From positions 16,379,525-16,443,524 of the forward strand of contig NC_063446.1 in assembly GCF_020379485.1 (NCBI RefSeq): a stretch of 64,000 nucleotides of DNA, written 5' to 3'. Below the pieces are notes generated by a model. That model made no database searches, was not told the origin of the DNA, and saw nothing but the letters and a program-made list of their open reading frames with translations. Shown piece after piece: positions 12,409 to 24,142 of this stretch. A program made the position numbers and the translations under genes. Position 1 is the stretch's first letter. Each line of letters begins with the position of its first letter. The DNA is from Brassica napus. Taxonomy: Eukaryota; Streptophyta; Magnoliopsida; Brassicales; Brassicaceae.

Positions 12409-13467
12409 TTGATGATTGTTTCGGTAGTTTTTAGTTTTAGTTTTTGGTTTTTGGTTTTCAGCTTTTGGTTTTTGGTTTTTGGTTTTTAGATTTAGATTTT
12501 AGTTTTTGGATTTGCTGTATTTTTTTAAAAATTTCAAAAATTAACTAATACATTACTTTAAAATAATATAATAAAATATAAATAAATATTTATATTGAAA
12601 TTTATCAAAATACTATGATTATTATTTTAAAATAAAATACAATAACATATTTTAATTATTATATTTTTATAAAAAATATATTATAGTAAAATATAAATCA
12701 TAAAATATATATAAAATTACACAAAAATAAAAATATTAAATTTTGAAACTACTTAGAAATTTTTCTTATATAAATTATTTTTAATTTTTAAAACTTGAAT
12801 AGAAATAGTTTTTCTTATATAAATATTATAAATGATACAAAAATAAAAATACATAAAATTTTGAAACTAATTATAAATTTTCTTATATAAATTATTTAAA
12901 TTTTCTTAAAGTTGAATGGCAATTTTTATAATTCAGGATTATACAATATATTTTATTAATAAAACATATTATGTTTTTATAATTTTTTGTTATTTTTAAT
13001 GTGACTAATAATTATTAAAATAATTCAATTGTTTTATTTATAGAAACTAATAACTAAGTTTTAAAATTAAATAATATTATTTATAAAATATATAAATTTA
13101 TTTACAGATTTGAAACACAAATTAAAAGTACAAAATATTTTATGATAATTTTAATTTTTATGAAAATATTATTTATTAATTATTAATTAATTATAATGTA
13201 GTAGTTTCTACAAAAAAAATCAAAATTCGTTTTTCTTCATAAAAGCTCACAAAAGTTAGTTTTTGGTTTTTCTTCATAAATTGGTTAAATTTTTCAAAAA
13301 CTAGTTTCCCTAAATTTTAGGGAATCTATTTATTGAAAATCTTGATTGGCAACTTAAATGGTTTTTATAAAAACAAAAAACTAAAACCAAAAACTTGATT
13401 GGATGAAAAATGGTTTTTACAAAAGCAAAAACTAAAAACTAAAGCAAAAACCACAAACAATCAACCT
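12409..13467. mobile_element. Non-autonomous DNA transposon with long GTTTTTGG-rich inverted ends
   Basis: The left end reads TTGATGATTGTTTCGG followed by many TTTTTAGTTTT / GTTTTTGG units. The right end is the inverted counterpart (AAACTAAAAACTAAAGC, then CAAACAATCAA). The interior is AT-rich and non-coding. The paralogous F-box locus shows the unoccupied site: there GAAACCAAG runs straight into CGGCTCTTTT, whereas here about 1.06 kb separates the same flanks. CCAAG occurs at both borders, so the exact duplication, and hence the superfamily, is uncertain. Confidence 0.7.
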
Positions 13468-13731
13468 CCAAGTTTCCAAGAGGCTCTTTTAAGGTTTATT
13501 TTCAGTTTTCGGTTAAGTTTAACGAAAATATCAAAAAATTTCCCTGTTCGGTATCTTTCAAGAAAATAGTTCACAGTGCCCAACTCATGTAACATCAAAA
13601 ATTTCTTGGCAAAACAAGACCAATGACATACAAAGTAAGGAATCAATCAATATTCATCATCAGAATGTGTAACTTGACGCGTTGACAATTGTTAAGAAAC
13701 TAATTAACACGAATTGACTTGGCGGTTTAAA

Positions 13732-14775
13732 TCCCCTATATATTATTTGAGAAGAATTACAACTTTTTTTTGTAGACACATGTCATCACTGTAATGATTT
13801 TTAATTTTTTAGAATCATTAGAGAAATATGTTGGTCCATCTAATTATATAATAATTTTTTTATTAAACTAACAATAAATTCATCATTAATGTACTTTATT
13901 ATTTTCTTAAATAAAATTTACGGAATTGCTAATGTGGCTAAAGTATATATGACAATTAATGATTTTGAATAATAAAGATTTGATAAAAAATAGTGTATCT
14001 TCTATCATATTTGTTTAATTTTAAACTATTAAATAAATTAAACAACCACAATAACCATATAATAAAAATTTAGATTTTTATGTATAAGTTATATTTTGAA
14101 TTTTTACAAACGACTATAAATTACTAAAACTGTTAAAAATCTCACATTCAAATTTTATGATCCATGGTTTAAAATTTTTGTTATGACAAAATACAAATGA
14201 TTACAAAAATTATATAAGTAAAAAGTCTAATTTAATTAATTATTAAGATTAATATATATATCGTTTTAAATTAAACTATAAACCATATAAAATACAATAT
14301 TTTAGTTTCAAAATTTACTTTGAACAATTTTTTTGATAAAATTTTTGAACGATCATTGACAACTTATTTTTTTTAAATTATAAATTAATAAAACTATTAA
14401 TCCCACGATGAAAATTTTGTTATCAGTAATTTAAATTTTTTTCTATAAAAGATACAAATGATCAAAAAAACTATATGAGTAGAAATCATCATTTAATAGA
14501 CATTAATATTAAAAATATACTAAAATATATTATCTATGTTAGTATCATTTAAATTTAATAACATATCCTATCAAATATTAAAAAATATATTTTTTGGATT
14601 AATAAAATTGATTTATATGTCCGCACTAATTTAATTATATATTTAATAGTTACTGACTTTTAATTATTTAATATATATTTATTATTTCATAATATGTAAA
14701 AATATTTAATACATAAAATAATTTATATATATAATATTGATCCGTGTAAGGCGCGGATGTTAACCAGGTTCTAGA
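13732..14775 (+). mobile_element. Non-autonomous Helitron, copy 1 of a local family
   Basis: It begins TCCCCTATATATTATTTG and ends with a hairpin-like CCGTGTAAGGCGCGG and terminal CTAG, with A on the left and A/T on the right. The first 100 bases (including GACACATGTCATC) and many interior blocks match the elements at 24143 and 57370. Length 1044 bases, no coding capacity. It lies about 1.4 kb downstream of the F-box pseudogene, in a position similar to copy 2 behind the intact F-box gene. Confidence 0.8.
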
Positions 14776-16547
14776 TTATTCGTCCAATATGATATTTGAA
14801 CCTATAGGCTTACAACCTTATAACATCATAGAAAGGAACAACTAACAAGGTAGGTTCGAAGGTAAGCAAATGAAAAGGACTAGCTAACCAAAGGATATTT
14901 TTCTTATAGAACAAGAAAAGGCTAAAGACAATTATTAAATTGCATTATACTAATATGTGCGTGTGTGTGCGTGTGTGTGTGATATATATATATATGTTTT
15001 TCTTTTTATTGATGATGATTCATCACTTATATTTATATCACATCATTTAATAGGTTTTAATTTAAATATACATAAAATATGTTTCAAATGAATAAGAAGG
15101 TCATTTATATCTTTACAAAGTTAGACATATATTCATAATGTGATGACAAAAGACATATATACAAAATGTAAAAATAATATAGGAGGTTACTTTTATTTTT
15201 ATATTTATTAACAAAATAGTGTTTTAACATATTTTACTTCAATTTTTTTATCGTGCTAATATATTCGACATATTACATTTTCAAATTTTACATTTTCAAA
15301 TTTTACATTTTATATATAAGAGAGAGATTTGGTGAACAGATATTATTTAAACTGAAATTATAGTACACATTTAAACATGATACATATAAATTATTTCAAA
15401 TAAATTAGAATATCTGATTAAAAAATAAGCAAAAATAGTTTTTAATAATAAAAGATTATAGTAAAATTGTAAATATACTATATTAATTACAATGCAAAAG
15501 GAATAAAATAATTACTAATAATACTCCAAAAAATAATATTTGTTTTGAAACTTCTAATTATTTATTTGGAAGACATGATTTATTTTTGTTTTAGTTGCAT
15601 ATAAAGATTTAATTTAATTTTATATTTTAAATAATTTTTATTAACCCAAAAGTATCTCAAACCTATAAAAATGCTTAGACTAAGAACAACTGAACAATTT
15701 TTCGAGATATTTAAATAAGGTTCAGATCCTAGTTTCATGTCTGCATAATCACACGAATTTAGTGTTGTGTGATTGATTTCAATCCGAATCTCTATAAAAG
15801 TCTACCTAACACTAAATCATCTCCAGGTGGTTTATTTTTTAAACTGTTTTGATTAATATTTTCTTTATAATGTTTAGCTAATTAGAAAAAGAAGCCTTTA
15901 CACTAAATCAATTATTCAGTTCTCCCAATAGTAACAAATATGTTCTTTTTAATGTATAAAAGAAAAAGGTACAAATGATTAAACACAGATGCATCAGATG
16001 GAAAATTAATCCATGTTATTTCATCCATAATTTTGAGAAATTTTATTTAATTTACTATTATAATAAAAGAAGAACAAACCTAAAACTTGTAAAATTGTAA
16101 AATAATTAAATTTACAAGAAAATATTTTAAATAATGATAAAATATGTGGTTTCTAACGAGAACAATAAAAAATAGTAAACTAAATATTTTCAAATGTTTA
16201 TTAATTTTAAAAATATTATTTCTTACCTTTTTACTTACTCACACATTAGTAAGATGAGTTTAACCTTAATACTAATAATAAAAGAGCATTTTACTCAATA
16301 CATTTTATTTAAATAAATACTAGTTATTCCACTAAATTATTTATAAAGGAATTTTTTTTATAAATTAAAAAAAATATTCATTGATTTTTGATAAATATTA
16401 TGGAATGAATCTTATTTCTATTTATAGATTTTTTTTAAATATTTATGTTGGTTGGAGATGCTCCACAACAAACAATTCAATAACAATATATAACTATGCC
16501 AATTTTACTTTTTAGTAATCAAATTTTATTATTTAATTCTAGAGAAA
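14776..16547. other. AT-rich intergenic region with microsatellites
   Basis: No gene was found. A (GT)n run with GC interruptions passes into (AT)n at about 14957-14995. A 15-base unit (TTACATTTTCAAATT) is repeated about 15283-15310. The remainder is AT-rich and probably decayed transposon DNA. Confidence 0.5.
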
Positions 16548-17790
16548 TCTGTTATATACTAAATCACAAGTCATATAACTAATTAAATCCTGACACGTGG
16601 CATAACTTATTAAAAATAAATAATGTAGATAAAAAATGTTTTTGATCCTGATTTTTTCAAATACCAAAATTCCTAAAATTTCTCACATGATCACCACAAC
16701 GTTCGAATACAATTTGAAAATTAAAACTGTTTATCTTCTATACATTTGACCTATGTATCTTACTCTATGTTTGATCTCTCTATCTTCTTCTTCGTCTCTC
16801 TTTCATCTTCTCCATAGCTTCATTTTTTTAATGTTGAGATCTTCACTGATCAAAAACCATTCCATACAAATTTATGATTATTCTTGATTTATATACAGTT
16901 TCCTCTTATTCTCATTTAATAATCTCTAAATTATTCATTTCAGTTTAAAATGTCACTTGAGTGTACTTTGTTCAAAAGCTTAATTTTCCAGTAGAAGAAT
17001 GAAAAATCAAAGTTTTAGGAACAAAAATGTAACTATAAACATATATATCCAACTCTTATCTGGAAAATGAATATTTATAATATGTTTTTTCTATGGCTTA
17101 TCTCTATGAAACTACTTCCCTTGCTTTTGCATCCAATAAATACAGAAACATAGAGCGAAGAAGGCAAAAGATCAAGAAAACAAACAAACGAACTTTCTCT
17201 GCAACAAACTAAGAACAAGAGCATAACCGTAAGTAATCTGAAACCAAGTGGTATATTTATTAGTTCTTCTTTGATTCTTTTCTCATATGCTACTGTTTAA
17301 CTTTTTTATATATTTTTTTTTTTAGTTTTGAAGAAATAATATCTATGACCAAGAATAAAATAATGTGATGCCACGGCTGCCGAGTAAAAATAATGTCAAC
17401 AATTATTATCACCAAATTTAAGTATTCACAAATTTGTTTGATATAGTTTAATCATTTCAAAAATCTGTTTTTAACTACACAAAATTTTTGTTTTTATAAA
17501 AAAATCATTTTTCATTATCTTACTAATTTTTGTAAGTATTATATAAAATTGACTATTTTACAAAATGAATAATTTTAGTTTTATTATGTTCATTCTAAGG
17601 AAATTTATTTTAAGGAACTTAATTAAATATAATAAAAATAAAAATATATTATTTCTAAATGATAACCACGTCCAAAAGATGTGACTAAAATAAAATCAAT
17701 TTTGATAAAACACAATAAAATAAAATTATTTTTGAAAAAAATATTTAAATGCAAGTGGAACTGAGCCGTGCGTAGCACGGAGTAATACTA
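16548..17790 (+). mobile_element. Non-autonomous Helitron
   Basis: The 5' end TCTGTTATATACTAAATCAC, followed by a GACACGTGG block, matches the start of the minus-strand element at 21136. The 3' end holds the perfect hairpin CCGTGCGTAGCACGG (17766-17780) just before ACTA, the usual Helitron tail. The terminal CTRR is degenerate (CTAT). No coding frame. Its end lies four bases from the start of the next Helitron-like element at 17795, a head-to-tail arrangement. Confidence 0.75.
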
Positions 17791-17794
17791 TTTA

Positions 17795-18600
17795 TCCCTT
17801 ATATATTAAAGGAGAAACATTTGTAATAAATGTATTCACATAGTAATTGACACATGTCATCCTCACAAGCATTCCAATTTTAGAAGGGTGATGTGTCGCT
17901 TGCACAGAGCTTCTCAAACCAAAATCGCATAATTAACAAAATATGTTTCCAAATTTGCATCTCACGTGAACATAAAGGGTTTTGGTATATGAGCGTTTTC
18001 AGACACGTTGAAAGTTTCTCGACCTCCGATATCAGCTTCGGATTCTATACTGGAGATCATGGAAATGGTGAACCGTTTGATGATTATATGGGAACGTTAG
18101 CGCATGCGTTCTCGCCCCAAATGGACATTTCCACCTAGACAGCACCGAGAACTGGATAGTCTCCAGTTGATTTGTGGCGACGGATTTCCATCGGAGAGAG
18201 CGGATTTGATCTTGAATCAATGGCTGTTCATGAGATAGGACATCTTATAGGGTTAAGTCATTCTCGGTTCAACTCTTATCATTGTTTCCAACCATCACGA
18301 CTGGGAGACGTAAGGTTGATTTGACGACCAATGATGTAGAAGGAGTTCATGTATGGTCCAAATCCTAACTTCAACGGCTCTAGAACTCCAACACCGTCCA
18401 CTCAACAACGAGGAGACACTGGGAGTGGCAACTCCGGTGCTGCTGTGATGATCACGGTTCTAGATCAGTTTTGAGAAGAATATTAATGTCGACAGTTAGA
18501 TTGTTGCTGTTGTATTTATCTTAGATAATTGATTTCTTACATGAATAGATAGGTCAATAGTTTATAGATTGTGGTACGGTTTGTTCTTTGGTTTATTTTC
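17795..18600 (+). mobile_element. Helitron-type 5' end carrying a captured gene fragment; 3' end not found
   Basis: The start TCCCTTATATATTAAAGG and a nearby GACACATGTCATC match the other local Helitrons. The AT-rich leader gives way at about 17950 to the metalloproteinase segment. I saw no hairpin plus CTRR end on this strand before the minus-strand element at 19381, so the right boundary is a guess. Confidence 0.6.
17960..18474 (+). pseudogene. Matrix metalloproteinase (matrixin, M10A) 3' gene fragment
   Basis: Translating across frames gives the catalytic half and C-terminus of a plant matrixin. The pieces are [20 protein letters not shown] and LAHAFSP, then (one base shifted) [12 protein letters not shown], then the zinc site HEIGHLIGLSH at 18229-18261 with all three histidines and the glutamate, and finally a proline/serine-rich tail ending at a TGA (18472-18474). 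At least one frameshift near 18119, a TGA after NWIVSS and further shifts after 18290 disable it. The signal peptide, cysteine-switch prodomain and start are absent. Plant matrixins are normally single-exon GPI-anchored proteins of about 340-380 residues. None belongs at this locus in Arabidopsis, and the Helitron 5' end just upstream suggests capture. Confidence 0.85.
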
Positions 18601-19380
18601 GGTTTTTATCTTCACTAATTGGTTCTTCATTCATGCATTTTTTAAAATATATTGTATGAGAAAGTGATCAAGTTGAAAAGAAGAGAGGAACATGAAAATG
18701 ATAGTCACTACAACAACCAAAACTAAGTTTCAAATCTAAACGAAGTAACATATCAATTTTTCAGATTTAGCTATTTATCTATGCAAGACAACAGAAGAAA
18801 AAACTTTCAGAAAAAAGACATAAAAAGAAAAATATGATCAAAATAAAGTAAAATATTGGTTCACAAATTCCCCCCATGACTTGATTGAGCTAGAAGGTTA
18901 ATCTGATTATTGTGTATCATGAATTTCAAACTATTTAATTATCTTCGCTATAAAGTTCAAACTATTAATTAACTTAATTACTGCAATTGCTTAAAGTTGA
19001 GATTAGTTAAGATGGTAATCACCAGCGAAATATGCTGAAGTGTCATCAGCTTAAACCATTCATTTGAATATGTAGTTGCATTATTTCATCGAACTCTTAT
19101 TTTAACCCCAACTTAATTTAACTTAAAACATGTAATCCTAAAACTTAAACTATATTCTACATAATTTTGACAACATAAAAATAGCTGATAAATTTTTTTA
19201 AGTAAATTGTGACATTAGAAATTTGTATTTGTTCATCAAATGTCAGTCAATTTAACCTAACTAATTGTACCATAAAAAATCTTAATTGCATAAAACAAAA
19301 TTATGATATACATAATTAGAAATATAAAAAAACTATAAGATGTTTCACGATTACTACCTGGTTGACTTATTATTAGTATA
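18601..19380. other. Intergenic, no gene recognised
   Basis: AT-rich sequence between the metalloproteinase fragment and a minus-strand Helitron. No ORF of note and no repeat structure beyond simple A/T runs. Confidence 0.5.
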
Positions 19381-21136
19381 CTAGTATTCTCTCCCGTGCT
19401 ACGCACATGCATTATTATTTGTAAACATATATTTTTTAATAAATATGTAAAAGTTCCTACAATATGTATTATTTTATTTTTTTTAACTCTAAAGAAACTT
19501 TATTAATAGAAACATGGTTATTATTATAAGGGTTATTATTGATAAAGTTAAAGAAATAAATAGTCTATTGTTTATATTTTACAGCACTTAAATATAGACC
19601 CAACATATCAAGATAAAAGATTGATTTAACTTTTTCAAAACCAACAAAATATTAGTATGAGAGATAAAATTCAGGAAAACCATAGCTCTCGTAAAAAATA
19701 GTTAGATATAAACAATATTTTTGTAGAATATTGACGTTATCTCTTGTAGTTTTTTAGTTCTTCTCGATGTGTCATTGCAAGTTGTATATTTACGGGACTC
19801 TACAGAATTAGGTAACACTATATAAGAAAAAATAAAATCAAATGTGTATATTACTCCTAATTCCTAAAGTAAACAAAAATATTATATCTATACAATTATA
19901 AAAACATGTATAAAATAAGGAAAACCAACCTGAGATTAGGCCTTGATCTAGAAAGCAGACATGAGATTCTTTTTTGTTTCCTCTACCACTTTGAGTTTCT
20001 TAAGCCCAGTTTGTTTTTGCTTCTAGTTATCACCACATTTTTCTTTTCTTCATCTTGTGGTGCTTCTCAAGTTTATTAGTGAGCTTGTTACTTTCCTCTC
20101 TGAAATCATCACCATCACAACAAATAAAAAATTTCAAGCATATCGAGAATTAATTTAGTCAATTTAAAAAACGGCAGTGACCTAATTTGTGTAGTTTACC
20201 TTTTTTATCATGATATCTGCATAAAAAATCTGTAGCTTTTACCAATATCCAAAAGAGAAAAAAGAAAGAAAAAAAAATCATTAGTAGGTTATAAAAGAAA
20301 AAAGGTTCATGAAAAAAATCAACATGACATAAATTATGATCTAAGTATTGAAAAGTTTGACCGTATGTAATTAGTTTCACTAACCTGAATTTTAACTTCA
20401 TCTGCCAACTTCCCAAGATGTTTTTTTAAGAGTATTGCTGCCACTGTTTTGATCAAAAAAAAAAAGAGTATTGCTGCCACTGTTTGGCCGAAGACATGTC
20501 GACCTGGACATAGAATTGTAGTCCTGATGTCAATGTTGATACAATAATTAGAAGTCATCGATCTGTCTTGTTAGACATTGAAATTATAGAAAAAGTCAGT
20601 GGAACAATTGCAGATTGAGAAGAATTGATAGCATCATGAGTCAAATCTTGTAAAGAAAAAGTCTTAACGGTTTCAAATTTTGAGATCATGAAGTAGTGAG
20701 AGAAATATTATTGATTTTTATTTTATCTTGATTTATATGTAAAAATAATAGAAATCAATTATTTTAATAAATAACGGTTCTGTTACAAAAAGCTTTTTGT
20801 GAATTTGTATTTTTAATTCAAAATTTTAAATATATACCATGTGTCAGAATTTTATTGGCCATGTGATTTGTGCTTTACTGTATAATGGATGAGAAAAATA
20901 AGAAAATTGTTAGTTTATATTTAGACTCCATAAAAATAAGAGATGCAAAGAAAAATTCATAAAAATTGCTTTACCAATAATCGTAAAAGGTTGGTTATTT
21001 GTTTTTCTTTTAAACTTCCATATTTTGTTTTGATAATGTGTTTTACTTTTTTGTATTTTTCAATTTTTTTAAATAGATTTTCCACGTGTCAGCTATATAG
21101 ATTGATGATGTGATTTGCGGTTTAGTATATAAGGGA
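19381..21136 (-). mobile_element. Non-autonomous Helitron, minus strand
   Basis: On the minus strand it starts TCCCTTATATACTAAACCGC at 21136 and ends with the hairpin GTGCGTAGCAC followed by terminal CTAG at 19381. The next host base is T and the base before the start is A, the A/T Helitron target. Length 1756 bases. No helicase frame. It contains a short tandem duplication of AGAGTATTGCTGCCACTGTTT (about 20430 and 20465). Its 5' end is only 134 bases upstream of the intact F-box start codon. Confidence 0.85.
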
Positions 21137-21269
21137 TAATTGGGAAATTTAATGACATGTCATAATCAATAAACCGCTGCGTTCTGGCCATTTACCCTCG
21201 CCAATTCCAAATCAAGCCGCTTCGAGTTCGTCGATCTTCCCTCTTCAGTCAAAAACCAACCCTAATCTT

Positions 21270-22998
21270 ATGTCTGCTCAAAAGGTCTCTATGCGTTCAA
21301 GAGATTTAATCAGCAGTATGCCAGATGAGGTTCTCGGCAAAATCCTGTCGTTGCTTCCGACAAGACTTGCTGCTTCCACAGCGGTTCTGTCCAAAAGGTG
21401 GAGGAACCTGCTTTCTCTTGTAGACACCCTTGATTTCAGTGACGAGATTGGTAACCCTGAAGGCTTCTCTGGTTTTGTGGACACAACACTTGCTCTCCTA
21501 AGCAACTCTCACTCAATCGTAAAATCATTCTCTCTGAGCTGTAAACATGAAAATTCTCGAGTGGACAGTTGGATCCGCACCGTCCTCGAGAGCGGCTTCT
21601 TGGAACTTCACTTGAAAATCGTATCTATGCAGAGTATAGAATCTCAGCTCTTCACGAGTAACACACTCGTCCAGCTTACTTTATACGGTGGGTTTTGTTT
21701 CGATGGCACTCTCACTCCTCCTCGGGGTGGCGTCTTCTTCCCAAACCTCAAAACACTTAATCTCGTTTCTGTTTGGTTTTGGGATGATAATATGTTTGAG
21801 TTTCTCATCTCTGGCTGCCCCTTGCTTGATGTACTGTTGCTACATTATGGTGCTTCTGATGGGCTGGGCTTGAGTTCTTCCATTGGTGTCTCCAATCCTT
21901 CCCTTAAGAGGCTTACCGTCTCTTACCATTTTCTTTCTCCCGATGTTGAATTGTTTCGGACACCCAGTCTTGTCTACCTTGACTATTCTGGTTACGCCAC
22001 GAGACAGTATCGTGTTGATTTTAGCTCGCTTGTTGAAGCTAGGCTGGATCTTAGATCATGCCGAGAGGAGCCAGTTGTAGTTGTCAAGGAGGATGGTGAG
22101 GTTGATGTTATAGAATATAATAATGATGATGGTAGTGCTTTTGGTGAAGATGATGATGATATAGAGGATATTGAAGCTATACTGGATCTTGAATCATCTG
22201 ATGAGCAAGTTTCAGATGAGGATGACAATGATAGTGGTAGTGGTGAGGATGATGATGATGATGTTCCTGATGTTACGGATCTGGTTGCAGGGATAAGCAA
22301 TGTTAAAACCCTTCGCTTGTCTTCGGATTCTCTTGAGGTCACTATTGCTGCTTCTTCTTATTTTTTATTGTTTCAGTTTGAAGTGCAAAGTTTCTGTTCT
22401 TAGATATGTTTTGTTTATAAATAAATCTCCAGGTGTTTCACTTATACTGCAAATCAATGCCGGTTTTTCAAAACCTCGTTACCTTATCATTTGAGAGTGA
22501 CAAAGAAAGAGGCTGGCAAGTGTTGCCACTTCTCCTCAACAACTCTCCAAACCTGGAAACCTTAGCCATCAAGGTAGGGTAAATATCTACTTCGTTTATT
22601 ACAGACACCCCTTCATTGCTATATATTATTCTACATTAATTTTGCTGTGTCTATGCTTTCAGGGTCTTGTGCACAAAGTCACAGATAGATGCGGGGACGC
22701 TTGTGTTTGCATTGCTAAGAAAAGGATGAAGAAGATGGAGGAGGAGGAAATATGCTGTTTATCAGCATGTCAAGTTAAGGTTCTAAACATTTCAGGGTAT
22801 GGAGGAACTCGTAGAGAGCTGAAACAGATGAGGCATTTCTTGGGAAATTTGAAAAGTCTTGTAACCGTCAAGGTTGGTGTCAAAGCTAAGAATCACGAAG
22901 AAGACGACAATTTTAACAATAACTACCAGAGAATCACCAGTGCTCTTACTAAGCTTCCCATAGCTTCTTCATCAAACTGTCAAGTTTATTTCTTCTGA
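21270..22998 (+). CDS. F-box protein with leucine-rich and FBD-like C-terminal regions
   Basis: Predicted 514-residue protein from exons 21270-22337, 22433-22573 and 22663-22998; all three junctions are GT-AG and keep frame. Residues about 12-50 form the F-box ([15 protein letters not shown], then [10 protein letters not shown]), which docks on SKP1 so that SCF complexes can ubiquitinate targets. The middle has leucine-rich motifs ([15 protein letters not shown]). Residues about 275-340 are extremely acidic (runs of Asp/Glu). The C-terminus ([19 protein letters not shown]) resembles an FBD region. The Arabidopsis counterparts are probably the F-box/RNI genes near At2g29910-29930. Target unknown. 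The start was chosen at the first ATG, also conserved in the broken copy. A longer ORF reading through intron 1 is an artefact. Confidence 0.88.
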
Positions 22999-23078
22999 TT
23001 TCTTTCTTACAAAGAAAATCATTTTGAGGCTTAATGATCTTTTAGATGACAAACTTTACTTTTCTAGTAGACTTATTT

Positions 23079-23140
23079 GTGATCTTTGAAACCAAGCGGC
23101 TCTTTTTAGTGATCTTTGAAACCAAGCGGCTCTTTTAAGG
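23079..23140 (+). repeat. 30-base tandem duplication behind the F-box gene
   Basis: GTGATCTTTGAAACCAAGCG plus CTCTTTT-type sequence occurs twice in a row. The F-box pseudogene has only one such copy, so the duplication arose after the genes separated. It also marks the site where the transposon at 12409 landed in the other copy. Confidence 0.75.
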
Positions 23141-24142
23141 TTTCATTCAGTTTGATTTCAGTTTCCAGTTTTAAGGAAAATATCAGAGTAATTGCATATC
23201 TTTCAAGAAAATAGTTCACAATGCCTAACAACATACTTTATCATCTACAATTCACTTGACCAATTTGATGGAGCATCAAAACTTTTCTTGCCAAGATTTT
23301 CGTAACTCACTTTCCCCGATCTTGGGGAGGAAGTTTCCTAACACACTTTCCCAGATCTCCGTAAGATTTTCGCCCACGTGCAGCTTGTTATTTTCTTCAT
23401 TTTGCTTGTTATTGTCATCGTTTTTGACATTTACCTAACTTGGTACACTTACTAACTTACTAGTATTGTAGATGACGAGGCTTGAGTTGCCAAAAAGAAG
23501 TATATATGCAATTACACCATTTTTGTACAATTATTCTTCTTAAACATGACAATAATAAACGAAGAAATTAGCAAACATACACCAAAATTAGCAGAAAAGA
23601 AGGGAATCCATATGTTTACCCTTAATGTTTCTACCTTTTTTGATAATCCGCGTTTTAAATATGGGAAAAATAACCCACTTAATGATAATTCATTTGTCAT
23701 CCAAACAAAATGTGACTAGGGCCCAATAGATGGATTAAACTCATTAACTACTAAATGAAAACATGTAATAACCAATGAGCTTTAGCCTGGACTATAAATG
23801 TTATTCATGTTCATCGTTTTTGATTGATCTAACTTGCTACACTTGATATTATTTTAGAAGACATTAATTGTTACATGCGACTACTCATGGATAATCTAAA
23901 GTACACACAACACTAGACAACATACGTTATATGAGACAGAGAAAGAAGAACAAGAATTTTAAATTAAGATAATACTATATGAACTTGAACGATTATTGCA
24001 CATGACATAGACAATGCTGAAGAGAGCAACAAAGAGTAATTAAACAAAGAAATATCGTATTGGGAGCAAACATTAATCTGAAAAATAAGTCTTCTCATTA
24101 AAGAAAAGTTATGTATCATTCCCGTTAATTTGCTATTTGAAA
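23141..24142. other. Intergenic, partly homologous to the pseudogene 3' flank
   Basis: The first 150-200 bases resemble the region after the transposon in the pseudogene copy (for example ATCTTTCAAGAAAATAGTTC), showing that the duplication included 3' flanking DNA. No gene was recognised in the rest. Confidence 0.55.

Noticed and set aside
20159..20558. Minus-strand ORFs inside a Helitron
   Set aside because: Phenylalanine-rich translations of A/T runs; no Rep or helicase motif.
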